A stretch of DNA of 44,489 nt from Acidimicrobiia bacterium (GCA_029939995.1 JAOZRW010000017.1:1-44489); one strand, 5' to 3'. Shown: positions 33,602 to 42,368, numbered from the stretch's first letter. Notes: a model not told the origin generated them from the sequence alone. Program-made: numbers and translations.

Positions 33602-34705
33602 GTGGTGGATATCGACGCCCTTCGGGCCGCCATCGGTGCGGTGCAGGATCCCGAGCTTCATCGCGGGATCGAAGAACTGGGAATGCTACGGGACGTGACC
33701 ATCGCCCCCGACGGGAGCGTGCACGTGCAGGTGGCGTTGACCGTGCCGGGATGCCCGTTGAAGGACACGATCCGCAACGACATCACGGAAGCCGCGAGGA
33801 GCGTCGAGGGCGTTGCCGTCGTCGTCGTCGACTTCACGTCGATGACCGACGCCGAACGCACCGGGGTCGTCGAGAAGGTCCGTGACTCCAACATCCGCGA
33901 GATCACGATCGGCCGGGCGGGGTCCAAGACCCGGGTCATCGGGATCTCATCGGGGAAGGGCGGCGTCGGCAAGTCGTCGGTGACGGCGAACCTCGGCGTG
34001 GCACTCGCCGCACGCGGCCACAGGGTGGGGATCATCGACGCCGACGTGTGGGGTTTCTCGATCCCGAAGATGCTCGGCGTCGATCGTCAGCCCGTCGTCC
34101 TCGACGATGTGATGCTCCCTCCGGAGGTGTACGGCGTCGGCGTCATGTCGATGGACTTCTTCATCGCTCCCGACCAGGCCGTCATCTGGCGCGGACCGAT
34201 GCTCCACAAGGCCCTCGAGCAGTTCCTCGTGGACGTCCTGTGGGACGACCCGGATTTCCTGCTGATCGACATGCCGCCGGGGACCGGTGACGTGGCGATC
34301 TCCCTCAGCCAGTTCCTGCCCCGGTCGGAGACGATCGTGGTCACGACGCCGCAGTCGACGGCCGAACGCGTCGCCGTCAAAGCCGGCCTGATGGCGGAGA
34401 AGGTCAACCAGGACATCCTCGGCGTCGTCGAGAACATGTCGTGGTTCACCGGAGACGACGGCAAGCGGTACACCATCTTCGGAGAGGGTGGGGGAGAGGC
34501 GCTCGCCGGGACCCTCGGCACCGACCTCCTCGTTCAGATCCCGCTCGTTCCCGCCATACGCGAAGGCGCCGATCGGGGGCTGCCTGCCGTCGCCGTCGAA
34601 CCGGACGGCGAGGCCGTGGCGGCATTCAACCGGCTGGCCGAGGAGATCGAGAAGCGCAAGCCTGCGGCGCGCAGCCATCCGGAGCTCGTCATCAACAACG
34701 AATGA
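33602..34705 (+). CDS. mrp: Mrp/ApbC/Nbp35-type Fe-S carrier ATPase
   Basis: 367-aa P-loop ATPase that carries 4Fe-4S clusters to client proteins. The N-terminal DUF59/MIP18-like domain (residues 1-85) has VQDPELHRGIEELGMLRDV and LTVPGCPLKDTIRNDI. The ATPase has VIGISSGKGGVGKSSVTANLG (deviant Walker A), DADVWGFSIPKMLG, VMSMDFFIAPDQAVIWRGPMLHKALEQF and DMPPGTGDVAISLSQ. The CxxC seen in E. coli-type proteins is absent: VVENMSWFTGDDGKRYTIFGEGGG, as I recall for actinobacterial forms. GTG 33602 is chosen because AGGAG ends 6 nt upstream. Clients here could include POR, aconitase, RlmN and WhiB. Confidence 0.93.
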   Translation: MVDIDALRAAIGAVQDPELHRGIEELGMLRDVTIAPDGSVHVQVALTVPGCPLKDTIRNDITEAARSVEGVAVVVVDFTSMTDAERTGVVEKVRDSNIREITIGRAGSKTRVIGISSGKGGVGKSSVTANLGVALAARGHRVGIIDADVWGFSIPKMLGVDRQPVVLDDVMLPPEVYGVGVMSMDFFIAPDQAVIWRGPMLHKALEQFLVDVLWDDPDFLLIDMPPGTGDVAISLSQFLPRSETIVVTTPQSTAERVAVKAGLMAEKVNQDILGVVENMSWFTGDDGKRYTIFGEGGGEALAGTLGTDLLVQIPLVPAIREGADRGLPAVAVEPDGEAVAAFNRLAEEIEKRKPAARSHPELVINNE

Positions 34706-34750
34706 GCCACAGCGGCCGTTACGATCGGGTCACAGCCAGGAGAGGGTGAA

Positions 34751-34999
34751 TTGAGCGATACGATCAGAGAGACCACGAAAGTTCGTTTCGGGATGACGGC
34801 AACGCGCGAACTCGAGATCGAAGTCGAGCCCGGGCACAACATCGCCGTCGAGTTCGAAGAGGCATCCCGCAACGGCGAGGAACTGTTCTGGGTCACCGAC
34901 GTGAGCGGTCACCGTCACGGAATCATCGTCGAGAAGGTGGCGTTCATCGAGATCGAGTCCGCCCGTCGACGGGGCGTGGGATTCTCCGGAGACTCCTGA
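34751..34999 (+). CDS. DUF3107 actinobacterial small protein
   Basis: 82 aa. TKVRFGMTATRELEIEVEPGHNIAVEFEEA, LFWVTDVSGHRHGIIVEKVAFIEIES and the end RRRGVGF match DUF3107, a small beta-rich family restricted to Actinobacteria as far as I know; no function is known. The start is TTG with AGGAGAGG 7 nt upstream, and TTACGAT at ~34718 may be the -10. It follows mrp by 45 bp and may share its transcript. Confidence 0.82.
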   Translation: MSDTIRETTKVRFGMTATRELEIEVEPGHNIAVEFEEASRNGEELFWVTDVSGHRHGIIVEKVAFIEIESARRRGVGFSGDS

Positions 35000-35013
35000 A
35001 GCCGGACGCGAAT

Positions 35014-35039
35014 CGGACCCGGTGCGGTTACCGGGTCCG
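35014..35039. terminator. Bidirectional hairpin between DUF3107 and whiB
   Basis: CGGACCCGG pairs perfectly with CCGGGTCCG (9 bp, 8-nt loop). It sits 14 nt from the DUF3107 stop and 22 nt from the whiB stop on the other strand. Confidence 0.7.
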
Positions 35040-35061
35040 AAGGTCGAACGCTCGAGGAGCG

Positions 35062-35337
35062 TCAGCTGGCGGCTTGGCGCCTTCTGCGACGCTCGGCCAG
35101 CCACCGCTTGCGAAGCCGTCGGCGGTCGTCCTCGGGGTATCCGCCCCAGACACCGGCCTCCTGGTTGGTCTCCAGCGCATACTGGAGACACTCTTCCTGC
35201 ATGGCGCAGGTGGAACAGATGGCGACCGACTGACGAATCTTGTCGGTTGCGAGACCGGTCGTTCCGATGGGGAAGAACAGGTCGGGGTCGGAGTCGCGAC
35301 AGGCGGCCAGCTCGCGCCAGTCGGTGACAGTTAGCAC
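35062..35337 (-). CDS. WhiB-family Fe-S transcription regulator
   Basis: 91-aa Wbl protein. Four cluster cysteines are C13 (ELAACRDSDPDLFFP), C41 and C44 (AICSTC) and C50 (QEECLQYAL), followed by the GVWGG turn and a basic tail (RRRLRKRWLAERRRRRQ). Such proteins bind sigma factor region 4 and respond to NO, O2 or redox state. GTG 35337 is preferred: GAGGAG lies 8 nt upstream and the protein then starts VLTVTDWRELAAC as usual. An ATG at 35394 would add 19 residues but overlaps the operator-like palindrome. Which Wbl class it belongs to cannot be told. Confidence 0.9.
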   Translation of the reverse strand: MLTVTDWRELAACRDSDPDLFFPIGTTGLATDKIRQSVAICSTCAMQEECLQYALETNQEAGVWGGYPEDDRRRLRKRWLAERRRRRQAAS

Positions 35338-35379
35338 AGTGGTATCTCCTCGAAACGCTTCCAGGTACGGCTTCGTGAA

Positions 35380-35395
35380 TGTGAATGTTTTCACA
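35380..35395. promoter_or_regulatory. CRP/FNR-like palindrome at the whiB promoter
   Basis: TGTGAA-TGTT-TTCACA, a perfect 6-4-6 inverted repeat that fits the CRP core TGTGA-N6-TCACA. It overlaps the inferred whiB -10, which suggests repression there. The same palindrome with a different centre is at 42353. Confidence 0.65.
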
Positions 35396-35413
35396 AAGAT
35401 CCCCGTTTGTCAA
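35384..35413 (-). promoter_or_regulatory. whiB promoter, consensus -35 TTGACA
   Basis: On the minus strand TTGACA occupies 35413-35408. With an 18-nt spacer the -10 is AACATT (35389-35384). The leader would be about 40 nt and includes GAGGAG. Confidence 0.5.
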
Positions 35414-35533
35414 CCGGTTCCGGCCGGTTTCGAGACAAATTGTATTGCCATGACCTGGAAGGTTGCAAACGGTTGCCGCCGATGAGCCCTCCGGGTCGGT
35501 AGCCTGACCGGAAGTCGACCGAAGTTGGAGCGA

Positions 35534-36107
<574 letters not shown>

Positions 36108-36117
36108 TACCTACCGA

Positions 36118-37341
36118 CTACCCGCATCCTCCGCCGACGACGGCGCCGGCTGCGGCGATCTTCACCTTCGGCTCATAGACGAGCTCGAATTCGTGGTGGT
36201 CGGGATCCGAGGCGATACAGCGGCCTCCGATGGCTTCGGTGAACGTGAACGCAAGCTGGTCGGGGTAGTTGACCGGCTTCGGATCGGCATCCTCTCCGAA
36301 GATCTCGAGCCACTCGTTGATGCCACCTTCGAGGATGTAGGAGTTGATCACGTTGTTGGCGATCAACGTCTTCCACGCATCCGTGGCGGCCTCCTCACCG
36401 TTGCTCATCGTCACGATGACGGTCCGGTTGTTGACGTCGCTGAGATCGTCGAGAGCGACCGCCTCGACGGCATCGAGCGTCGGGTCGACCTGGCGGGCGG
36501 CCCGGATGTGGAACTGGTTGTAGTCCCGCTGATCCCGCACGTCGAGCATGATCACGTTCTTGCCCTTGTCGTGCATGATGGCGAGCAGCTCGCCGGGGTG
36601 GATCTGCACTTCCCGGTTGTCGAGCCGAACTTGCTGTTCGGCGGAAACCACGCTCCAGTAGTCCTTGGTGCCGGGGTCGCCGATGACGACGATGACGAGG
36701 GCGAGCGCCACGAGCACGCCTGCGCCGATGTAGCGTCCCCTCGGCGCGTCCTTCGGATCGAGGTCCAGGCTCCTTTTCTCATAGATCTCCGCCGCCCAGA
36801 AGAGCAGGAGGGCGATGACTACGACCACGAGAACGACCCAACCGCTCGGGATTCCGAGCCAGTCGGGGAGCGTGAGTCTTCCGTAGTCCGAGTATGTCCA
36901 GAAGTCCATGAAGTGGGGGACGGTCACGCCGAAGAGGGCGACCCCGACGACGACTCCTCCGAGGAACACCATCGCGTCGATCTTGAGCGTCGCAGCGCCG
37001 GCGATCGACGTGCCCGGGCAGAGCCCGCCGATGACGAATCCGACACCGAGGATGAACGCTCCAACGGCGATCGGCCACAGGTAGGTGCCGGGAACGAAGA
37101 CCTTGCGCATGTCGAGCAGGCCGACGGCCGCGGTGCCGTAGATCAACACCGACGCGGTGATGACCGCCGTGAACATCACTTTGAACATGGCGAAGTCGGT
37201 GAAGTAGAACTGGCCCGCGAGTTTCGTCGAACGGCCGAACCCTGCCTGCTCGAGCATGAACCCGAAGCCAACGCCGACGACCAGGAAGAGCAGGTTGGTG
37301 AGAGGGTCACCGAGTGCAATGAGATCGAGTGGAAAAGGCAT
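36118..37341 (-). CDS. YeeE/YedE sulfur transporter half fused to a Cys-less rhodanese domain with SoxY-like tail
   Basis: 407 aa. Residues ~10-205 have about six helices and VGFVIGGLCPGTSIAGAATLKID, the CPGT half of YeeE/YedE (TsuA-like) carriers of thiosulfate or other reduced sulfur. Another helix (YIGAGVLVALALVIVVIGD) leads to a rhodanese fold with VIMLDVRDQRDYNQFHI and GGINEWLE. The catalytic Cys loop is TMSNGEEA, where Met replaces Cys, so sulfur transfer by that site is lost. The chain ends KVKIAAAGAVVGGGCG; a C-terminal Gly-Gly-Cys-Gly arm is the mark of SoxY, whose Cys carries sulfur intermediates. The ATG overlaps the previous stop (TGATG). This gene ends the operon that starts at 42234. 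Confidence 0.8.
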   Translation of the reverse strand: MPFPLDLIALGDPLTNLLFLVVGVGFGFMLEQAGFGRSTKLAGQFYFTDFAMFKVMFTAVITASVLIYGTAAVGLLDMRKVFVPGTYLWPIAVGAFILGVGFVIGGLCPGTSIAGAATLKIDAMVFLGGVVVGVALFGVTVPHFMDFWTYSDYGRLTLPDWLGIPSGWVVLVVVVIALLLFWAAEIYEKRSLDLDPKDAPRGRYIGAGVLVALALVIVVIGDPGTKDYWSVVSAEQQVRLDNREVQIHPGELLAIMHDKGKNVIMLDVRDQRDYNQFHIRAARQVDPTLDAVEAVALDDLSDVNNRTVIVTMSNGEEAATDAWKTLIANNVINSYILEGGINEWLEIFGEDADPKPVNYPDQLAFTFTEAIGGRCIASDPDHHEFELVYEPKVKIAAAGAVVGGGCG

Positions 37342-37901
37342 CAGTTGTTCCAGAGTTTCTTGACGAACGGGGAGGCGACGAGCGCGCCGGTGAAGAACAG
37401 TGCCATGAAGACCCAGCTTCCGACCGACAGGAGCGCCGAACCGGAGAGTCCCTGGCTCGAGGTACAGCCGCGTGCGAAACGGGCGCCGTAGCCGACCAGG
37501 GTTCCGCCGAGGAGTGCGAACCACAGCCGGGTGCTATTCGAGATTCGGGGTCCCTTGACGATTTCGGTGTAGACGCGTCGTCCGATCATCCCGGAGACGA
37601 ATCCGCCGATGAACGTTCCAATGGCGAGGAAGACGATCCAGTGCGCCCACGGGTTCGTGCTGCCACCTGCGTAGTTGACGAGGTAGGCGCTCGTGTCGAC
37701 ATAGTGCGGAGCGATGAAGTCCAAGATCCCCGCCCACACGCGCTGCACGGCCCCCGAGGCTCCGAGACCGTCGCCGGTCAGGAGAACGGACAGGAAGAGC
37801 ACCACCCCGAGCAGCGCCCCTGCCAGGTATTCATTCATGAACGGCCGCGGGTTGGGCGCTTTGCCCTTCCTCACCGACGGGCCGATCGGTTTGATCGTCA
37901 T
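37341..37901 (-). CDS. YeeE/YedE family membrane protein, GCTSS half
   Basis: 186 aa with about five helices. GARFARGCTSSQGLSGSALLSVGSW is the first-half YeeE/YedE signature (GCTSGHG in others) and pairs with the CPGT half encoded next. The two together rebuild a complete carrier. The predicted cargo is thiosulfate or a related sulfur species, from knowledge of TsuA; no direct proof is visible. Both ends overlap neighbours by TGATG, so all operon members are translated in sequence. The N-terminus MTIKPIGPSVRKGKAPNPRPF is cytoplasmic and basic. Confidence 0.82.
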   Translation of the reverse strand: MTIKPIGPSVRKGKAPNPRPFMNEYLAGALLGVVLFLSVLLTGDGLGASGAVQRVWAGILDFIAPHYVDTSAYLVNYAGGSTNPWAHWIVFLAIGTFIGGFVSGMIGRRVYTEIVKGPRISNSTRLWFALLGGTLVGYGARFARGCTSSQGLSGSALLSVGSWVFMALFFTGALVASPFVKKLWNN

Positions 37902-40726
37902 CAGGACACGACCTCCTCTTCGGCATGGCCGACTTCGACCTCTTCCCACCCGGTGATCATTCCCCGGATGCTCGAGAGCGGGGTCGGGCCGAGCGTCGTC
38001 AGATAGATGTGGAGCACCACGAAGGCTGCGAAGAACCATGCGATGAGCGTGTGGACCGGGAGCAGCCACCGGAGGCCGCCGAGCGCATCGGTCAGGTCGG
38101 GCCAGTGCTGTGCCCCCCACACGAGGATGCCGGTGAGCATCTGCAGGGGGAGCAGGACGTTGAGGATCACCAGATACGTTCCCTGCTGGAGGGGGTTGAG
38201 CTTGTTCCCCTTCTCCTTCTCGAACGGGTGCGGCTCGTTGAGGAAGATCCCCCGCATGTAGAAGACGGCCTGGGTGATCGCCTGGCTGAAGAACCCTCGC
38301 GGGTGGGGGATGAACTGCTTGATGAACCCGGTCGCGAGGGCGTCGATGAGGGCGACGACGGCGTTGATGACGAGGATGACGGCGAGCACGTTGTGCACGA
38401 GGATCATCCAGCGGAAGGCCCCGGCGCTCGACGGCCAGTGGATCACGATCCCGGTGAGGATCAGCCCGATGATGACGATCGCCTGCATCCAGTGCCAGAA
38501 GCGCTCGTACCGGTCGTACAGGTACTCCTCCTTGTACTCGACGTTCTCAGGCACGCCGTACTTGCGTCGGGCGAGGAAGCGCAGCGTCGCGTGGAGGAGG
38601 ACGAAGAGGATGACGCCGATGAAGGCGGCCAGTCCGAGCCAGTCCGCCCAGCCCCCGGAGTCCGACCCGAGGACGTCGATCCCGTCGGCCGTCGTCTCCG
38701 GCTGGTATGCGATGGATCCATCTTCGGCAACGATGAGTTGCCCGGTCGTCTCCGTATGAGCATCGCCGACGAAGGTCGGGATGACGCCGCCCGGCACGTG
38801 GTCGCCGATGGGCATCGCGGCGGAGAGCACCGATTCGGAGGAGTGGCACACCTGACAGTCCTTCGTGGCCCAGTCCTCTCCGACGACACCGTGCGACACG
38901 CTGTACGGCTGCACCTCGCCGACGATGTGGGGATTCTCCAGGCCGAGTGCCGCGAGGCGGCTCTTGACGGTCTCTTCCTTCGCGTCCGTGTCGATGGCGA
39001 GCTCGGCGTCGGAGATGACGCCGTTGCCGTCGGCGTCGAAGGCCGCCAGGATCTCGGGTGCGTACGAGTCACCGTCGAGGTAGACGGCTTCGAGATCGAT
39101 CGTGCGGACCGGACGCTCGGATGCGTCGCTGCCGTACGCCCAGTACCAGGTGCCGACGAGGTTGTACGGGCCGAGCTTCTTGGAGCCGTCGCTGTTGATG
39201 TTGGCCATGACGACCGGCGTGAATCCGCTGATCATCGTCGCGGCGTCGGTGACGGGACCGTCTGCTCCGCGGATCGTCGTGAGCGGGGTTCCGTCGGTGT
39301 GGATGACGGTCCAGTCGAACTGTTCGGCGGCCGGTGCTTCCGAGTTCGGGATGTGACACGTCTCGCACGACATCACCTGCATGTGACGCTCTGAGAACGG
39401 GAGCCACTCGTGGGAGGTGGACGGATCGTGGCAACTCGTGCAGGTGCGCATCGTGTTGTCGTACTCGGGGGCGACCGTTCCCTGCGCCGTGTCGCCCTTG
39501 GCGAACTCGTGGATCGGCTGATACAGGTAGTCGCCGGGGGACTGGCGACGGGGATCGAAGATGAGATGATCCGGCTTCGTGGCGCTCTCCTCGGCGACCT
39601 GAGCGACGTCGTTCAGGGAGCCGTGGCAGCTCACGCAATCGACACCGCGCTCGGCGTGGATGTCCCACGACCGGGTGAGGTGATCCTTGTCCTCGAAGTT
39701 GAGGCCGGAGTCGGAGAGGCGCTGATCCGAGAACACCTGGCCCGTCGTGATCGTCTCCCAGCCGCTGAGCAGCGCCGATCCTGCGATCGGGTCGGTGCCC
39801 ATGTGGACGACGCCGTGGCAGATGCCGCACGACTCGTTGCCGGCACGCCCGATCGGGAGCGTCGTGTTGTCGACCGTGTTGAGCGGCGGTGTGAACGCCT
39901 CCGGGTTCCATTCCCAGCCCTCGGCGCTCTTCGTGACGAGGTCGGTGTGGGCGAGCGTGGCGGTGTTGGCCCAATCGAAACGGCCTGCTTCGAGCTCGGC
40001 GACCCGGGCGTCGTTGTCCGCGATGGGGACGTGACAGAGGAAGCAATTGAACTCCTCGACGCCGGACGCTTGCCAATCCCAGGGGATCGGCTCACCGGTC
40101 GTCGGATCGAGGATGCTCGCTTCGGGGTTCGAAGCGTCGGGGGCGAGGCTCTCGAGGGGTGATCCGTCGCGTGCCGTCGTAGCGGGACCGCCGCCTGCGT
40201 GATGCTGACCGACCGTCATGATCCATTCGGCGGTGCTCATGTCGAGCACGTCGTCACCCGTCGGGGTGAGGTAGGAGTAGGTCGTGGGGTCCCAGCGCCC
40301 GAACAGGCCGTTCGAGATGTCCCAGGCCCGGCCCGACCCGGTCTCCCCTGGCGGGGTGAGGGCGTCGAGGCCGACGGAGGCGTGATAGCTGTGCTCGACG
40401 ATGAAGCCCGAGTCGTGGCATTGACCGCAGGTGACGATGGTCGAGATCGGGTTTCCGCTGTCGATGACGTTCGCGCCGTCCCCGTCGAGGAGGGGGAACG
40501 ACGGATGCATCACGCTGCCGGTCGGCGGCTCCGGCGGGGGAGGATTGACGAGGTCCTGGACCTCCTGCGGCGGGACGTACGTGGCGCCCGGAGGGATGAT
40601 CACTCCGCCTTCTTCGGTCTCCCCATGGGTCAGCGCGACCGACGGGTTGGTGCCTCCGGCCGCCATGAACGTGGACGTGAAGAGGGCGATGACCCCCAGC
40701 AGCATCGCCGTGCGCCGCCGTCTCAT
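37901..40726 (-). CDS. Heptaheme cytochrome c fused to a membrane cytochrome b
   Basis: 941 aa. A signal sequence (AMLLGVIALFTSTFMAAGG) leads to an exported part with seven CxxCH heme sites at C100, C228, C300, C364, C429, C454 and C624. A canonical EF-hand loop lies at 564-575 (DADGNGVISDAE), before the seventh heme. From about residue 690 a membrane part with five helices follows, like the b-subunits of thiosulfate reductase or formate dehydrogenase: RFWHWMQAIVIIGLILTGIVIHW and LPVHTLIAWFFAAFVVLHIYL supply His ligands. It likely takes electrons from quinol through b hemes to its own c hemes and then to the octaheme partner. The ATG overlaps the octaheme stop (ATGA) with GGAGGTGA upstream. 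Confidence 0.85.
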   Translation of the reverse strand: MRRRRTAMLLGVIALFTSTFMAAGGTNPSVALTHGETEEGGVIIPPGATYVPPQEVQDLVNPPPPEPPTGSVMHPSFPLLDGDGANVIDSGNPISTIVTCGQCHDSGFIVEHSYHASVGLDALTPPGETGSGRAWDISNGLFGRWDPTTYSYLTPTGDDVLDMSTAEWIMTVGQHHAGGGPATTARDGSPLESLAPDASNPEASILDPTTGEPIPWDWQASGVEEFNCFLCHVPIADNDARVAELEAGRFDWANTATLAHTDLVTKSAEGWEWNPEAFTPPLNTVDNTTLPIGRAGNESCGICHGVVHMGTDPIAGSALLSGWETITTGQVFSDQRLSDSGLNFEDKDHLTRSWDIHAERGVDCVSCHGSLNDVAQVAEESATKPDHLIFDPRRQSPGDYLYQPIHEFAKGDTAQGTVAPEYDNTMRTCTSCHDPSTSHEWLPFSERHMQVMSCETCHIPNSEAPAAEQFDWTVIHTDGTPLTTIRGADGPVTDAATMISGFTPVVMANINSDGSKKLGPYNLVGTWYWAYGSDASERPVRTIDLEAVYLDGDSYAPEILAAFDADGNGVISDAELAIDTDAKEETVKSRLAALGLENPHIVGEVQPYSVSHGVVGEDWATKDCQVCHSSESVLSAAMPIGDHVPGGVIPTFVGDAHTETTGQLIVAEDGSIAYQPETTADGIDVLGSDSGGWADWLGLAAFIGVILFVLLHATLRFLARRKYGVPENVEYKEEYLYDRYERFWHWMQAIVIIGLILTGIVIHWPSSAGAFRWMILVHNVLAVILVINAVVALIDALATGFIKQFIPHPRGFFSQAITQAVFYMRGIFLNEPHPFEKEKGNKLNPLQQGTYLVILNVLLPLQMLTGILVWGAQHWPDLTDALGGLRWLLPVHTLIAWFFAAFVVLHIYLTTLGPTPLSSIRGMITGWEEVEVGHAEEEVVS

Positions 40727-42234
40727 TCGTCACCTCCGCTCAACGTGCGTCGGCCTGCGGTGTCCATCGGATCGCCGTCGTAGCCGAGCGCCTGCCAGTC
40801 GAGGCGGCCGTTGTCCGAGTGACACGCCGTGCATTGGAGCGCTTTGGAAGCCGGGGCGACCATGTGGTTGAGCGGCCAGTACATGTCGCTGCGGGCGAAG
40901 CCGTAGCTGCCGGAGTAGTCCATGTTCGTGATCCTGGCACCGGTCTCGAGGGCGAGCGGCCAGTCGAACTCGACCCAGTAGCCGTTCTCGCCGGCGAGCT
41001 TCGGCTGGAGGAAGTAGTTGTTGACCGTGTCGTACGGCTGCAGGGCGCGATGGATCTTGAAGGGCTGGATCTTCGCCGAGGGGTCGTCGATGCTGCCGTT
41101 CGGATAGTTGAGGGGAGTGACGCCGCTCGGGTCGAGCGGATCGCCGAGGAGATACCGGTCGGCGGTGCCGTTGAACCAGAGGTACTCGGGGATCACGTGC
41201 GTGTCGTAGATGAAGCTGCCCTTGATCTTCAGGTACTCGTGCGGGTTGTCCGAGATGCCGTCCTGGCCGGCCGAGGACCAGTCCCACCAGAGCTTCGTCG
41301 GGTCCTTCACCGCGTACTCGGGGATGTGGCAGGTCTCGCAGGCCACCCGGTCGGTGTGGGCGTTGAGGCGGTCGTCCATGTGCGGCGCCGAGTCGTGGCA
41401 GTCGGTGCACGCGACGGGGTTGTCGTCGACGAGCTTCACCGATGTCATCGTTCCGGGGATCTGATGCTCCTCCGTCTGGTGACAGTCGACGCACTGGAAG
41501 TCGAGGACGCCCATGTGATAGTCGATGGTTTCGTCGGGGTGGATGAGCGTGTCGTCGATGTCTCCGTGCTTGACGCCGTTCCCTCCGCCACCGTCGGCGT
41601 GACAGGTGGCGCAGTTGGCCCGGCTCGGCCGTGCGACGCTCTGGGCGGCGACCGCGAGGTCGGTGGCCTCGGCCGGATAGCCGGAGTCGGCCTTCGCGTA
41701 CTGGCCGGACTGGTCGTGGCAGACGAGGCAGTCGATGTTCGTCTCGTCGGTGAAGTCGAACGTGTCGTCTTCCCACCCGTATCCGGCGTGGCACGACGTG
41801 CACTTCGGCTCATTGCCCTGGATGCCGAGACAGAAGTTGTTGAGGGAGTTCTTCTTGCCGAGGGCGACCGGCTCGTCGCGGCCCGGCAGGGAGACCGGCG
41901 GGTTCTCCCACAGCCAGTGCTCGCTGTGGAGCATCTCGGTGCCGGCGTCGGCGTGGCACTCGAGGCAGGCCACGGTGACGTCGGAGCCCGTCTCGTACGG
42001 TCCGGGCATCAGCGCTGCGTGGTTGACGTGCGGCGGCGGGTTCGGCACGTTCGACCACGGATCGGCGATGTCGGGCGCTTCGACCTGGTGGCGAACGCCG
42101 GCGAAGATCGCGATGGGCCCGATGATCAGGATCGCGATCGCGATGATCCCGATGATCCAATCACGCTGCTTGTGATCGTCCGCCTGATCCGAAGGCTCCG
42201 GCTCGTTGGTCGGGGTCTGGTCGGTGGATGTCAT
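40723..42234 (-). CDS. Octaheme c-type cytochrome, tetrathionate reductase (OTR) family
   Basis: 503 aa. One N-terminal helix (WIIGIIAIAILIIGPIAIFAGV) anchors it outside the membrane. Eight CxxCH sites are at C90, C145, C169, C208, C248, C276, C299 and C468. CTSCHAGYGWEDDTFDF and NIDCLVCHDQSGQYAK are the blocks I associate with the OTR family, whose studied Shewanella member reduces tetrathionate, nitrite and hydroxylamine. The family member's natural substrate is debated. The adjacent YeeE genes favour a sulfur oxyanion. It is the first gene of the operon; GGAG precedes ATG 42234 and a CRP/FNR-like site lies about 120 bp upstream. Maturation would need a cytochrome c assembly system not seen in this window. 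Confidence 0.85.
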   Translation of the reverse strand: MTSTDQTPTNEPEPSDQADDHKQRDWIIGIIAIAILIIGPIAIFAGVRHQVEAPDIADPWSNVPNPPPHVNHAALMPGPYETGSDVTVACLECHADAGTEMLHSEHWLWENPPVSLPGRDEPVALGKKNSLNNFCLGIQGNEPKCTSCHAGYGWEDDTFDFTDETNIDCLVCHDQSGQYAKADSGYPAEATDLAVAAQSVARPSRANCATCHADGGGGNGVKHGDIDDTLIHPDETIDYHMGVLDFQCVDCHQTEEHQIPGTMTSVKLVDDNPVACTDCHDSAPHMDDRLNAHTDRVACETCHIPEYAVKDPTKLWWDWSSAGQDGISDNPHEYLKIKGSFIYDTHVIPEYLWFNGTADRYLLGDPLDPSGVTPLNYPNGSIDDPSAKIQPFKIHRALQPYDTVNNYFLQPKLAGENGYWVEFDWPLALETGARITNMDYSGSYGFARSDMYWPLNHMVAPASKALQCTACHSDNGRLDWQALGYDGDPMDTAGRRTLSGGDE

Positions 42235-42329
42235 CGCTCGACTCCACGGTCGCCGCAGGGGGCGGTCGTCGGGTCAACTTCGTTGCTGCCAATCCGCTGC
42301 ATCAGAGGTCGCCTCCGTCGTTCGACGGA

Positions 42330-42368
42330 ATGCTAGATCGCGATCACCTCAATGTGAATTCGTTCACA
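42330..42368 (-). promoter_or_regulatory. Promoter of the cytochrome operon with CRP/FNR-like palindrome
   Basis: On the minus strand the -10 TAGCAT (42335-42330) lies 17 nt from TTCACA (42358-42353), which is also one half of the palindrome TGTGAA-TTCG-TTCACA (42353-42368). The palindrome centre is about 38 nt before the likely start, near the class II activator position. Together with 42465-42585 this explains most of the 360-bp gap before the tRNA gene. Confidence 0.6.

Noticed and set aside
35338-35394. WhiB start at ATG 35394
   Set aside because: It would place the palindrome and -10 inside the coding region and has no ribosome site; GTG 35337 has GAGGAG and the usual N-terminus.
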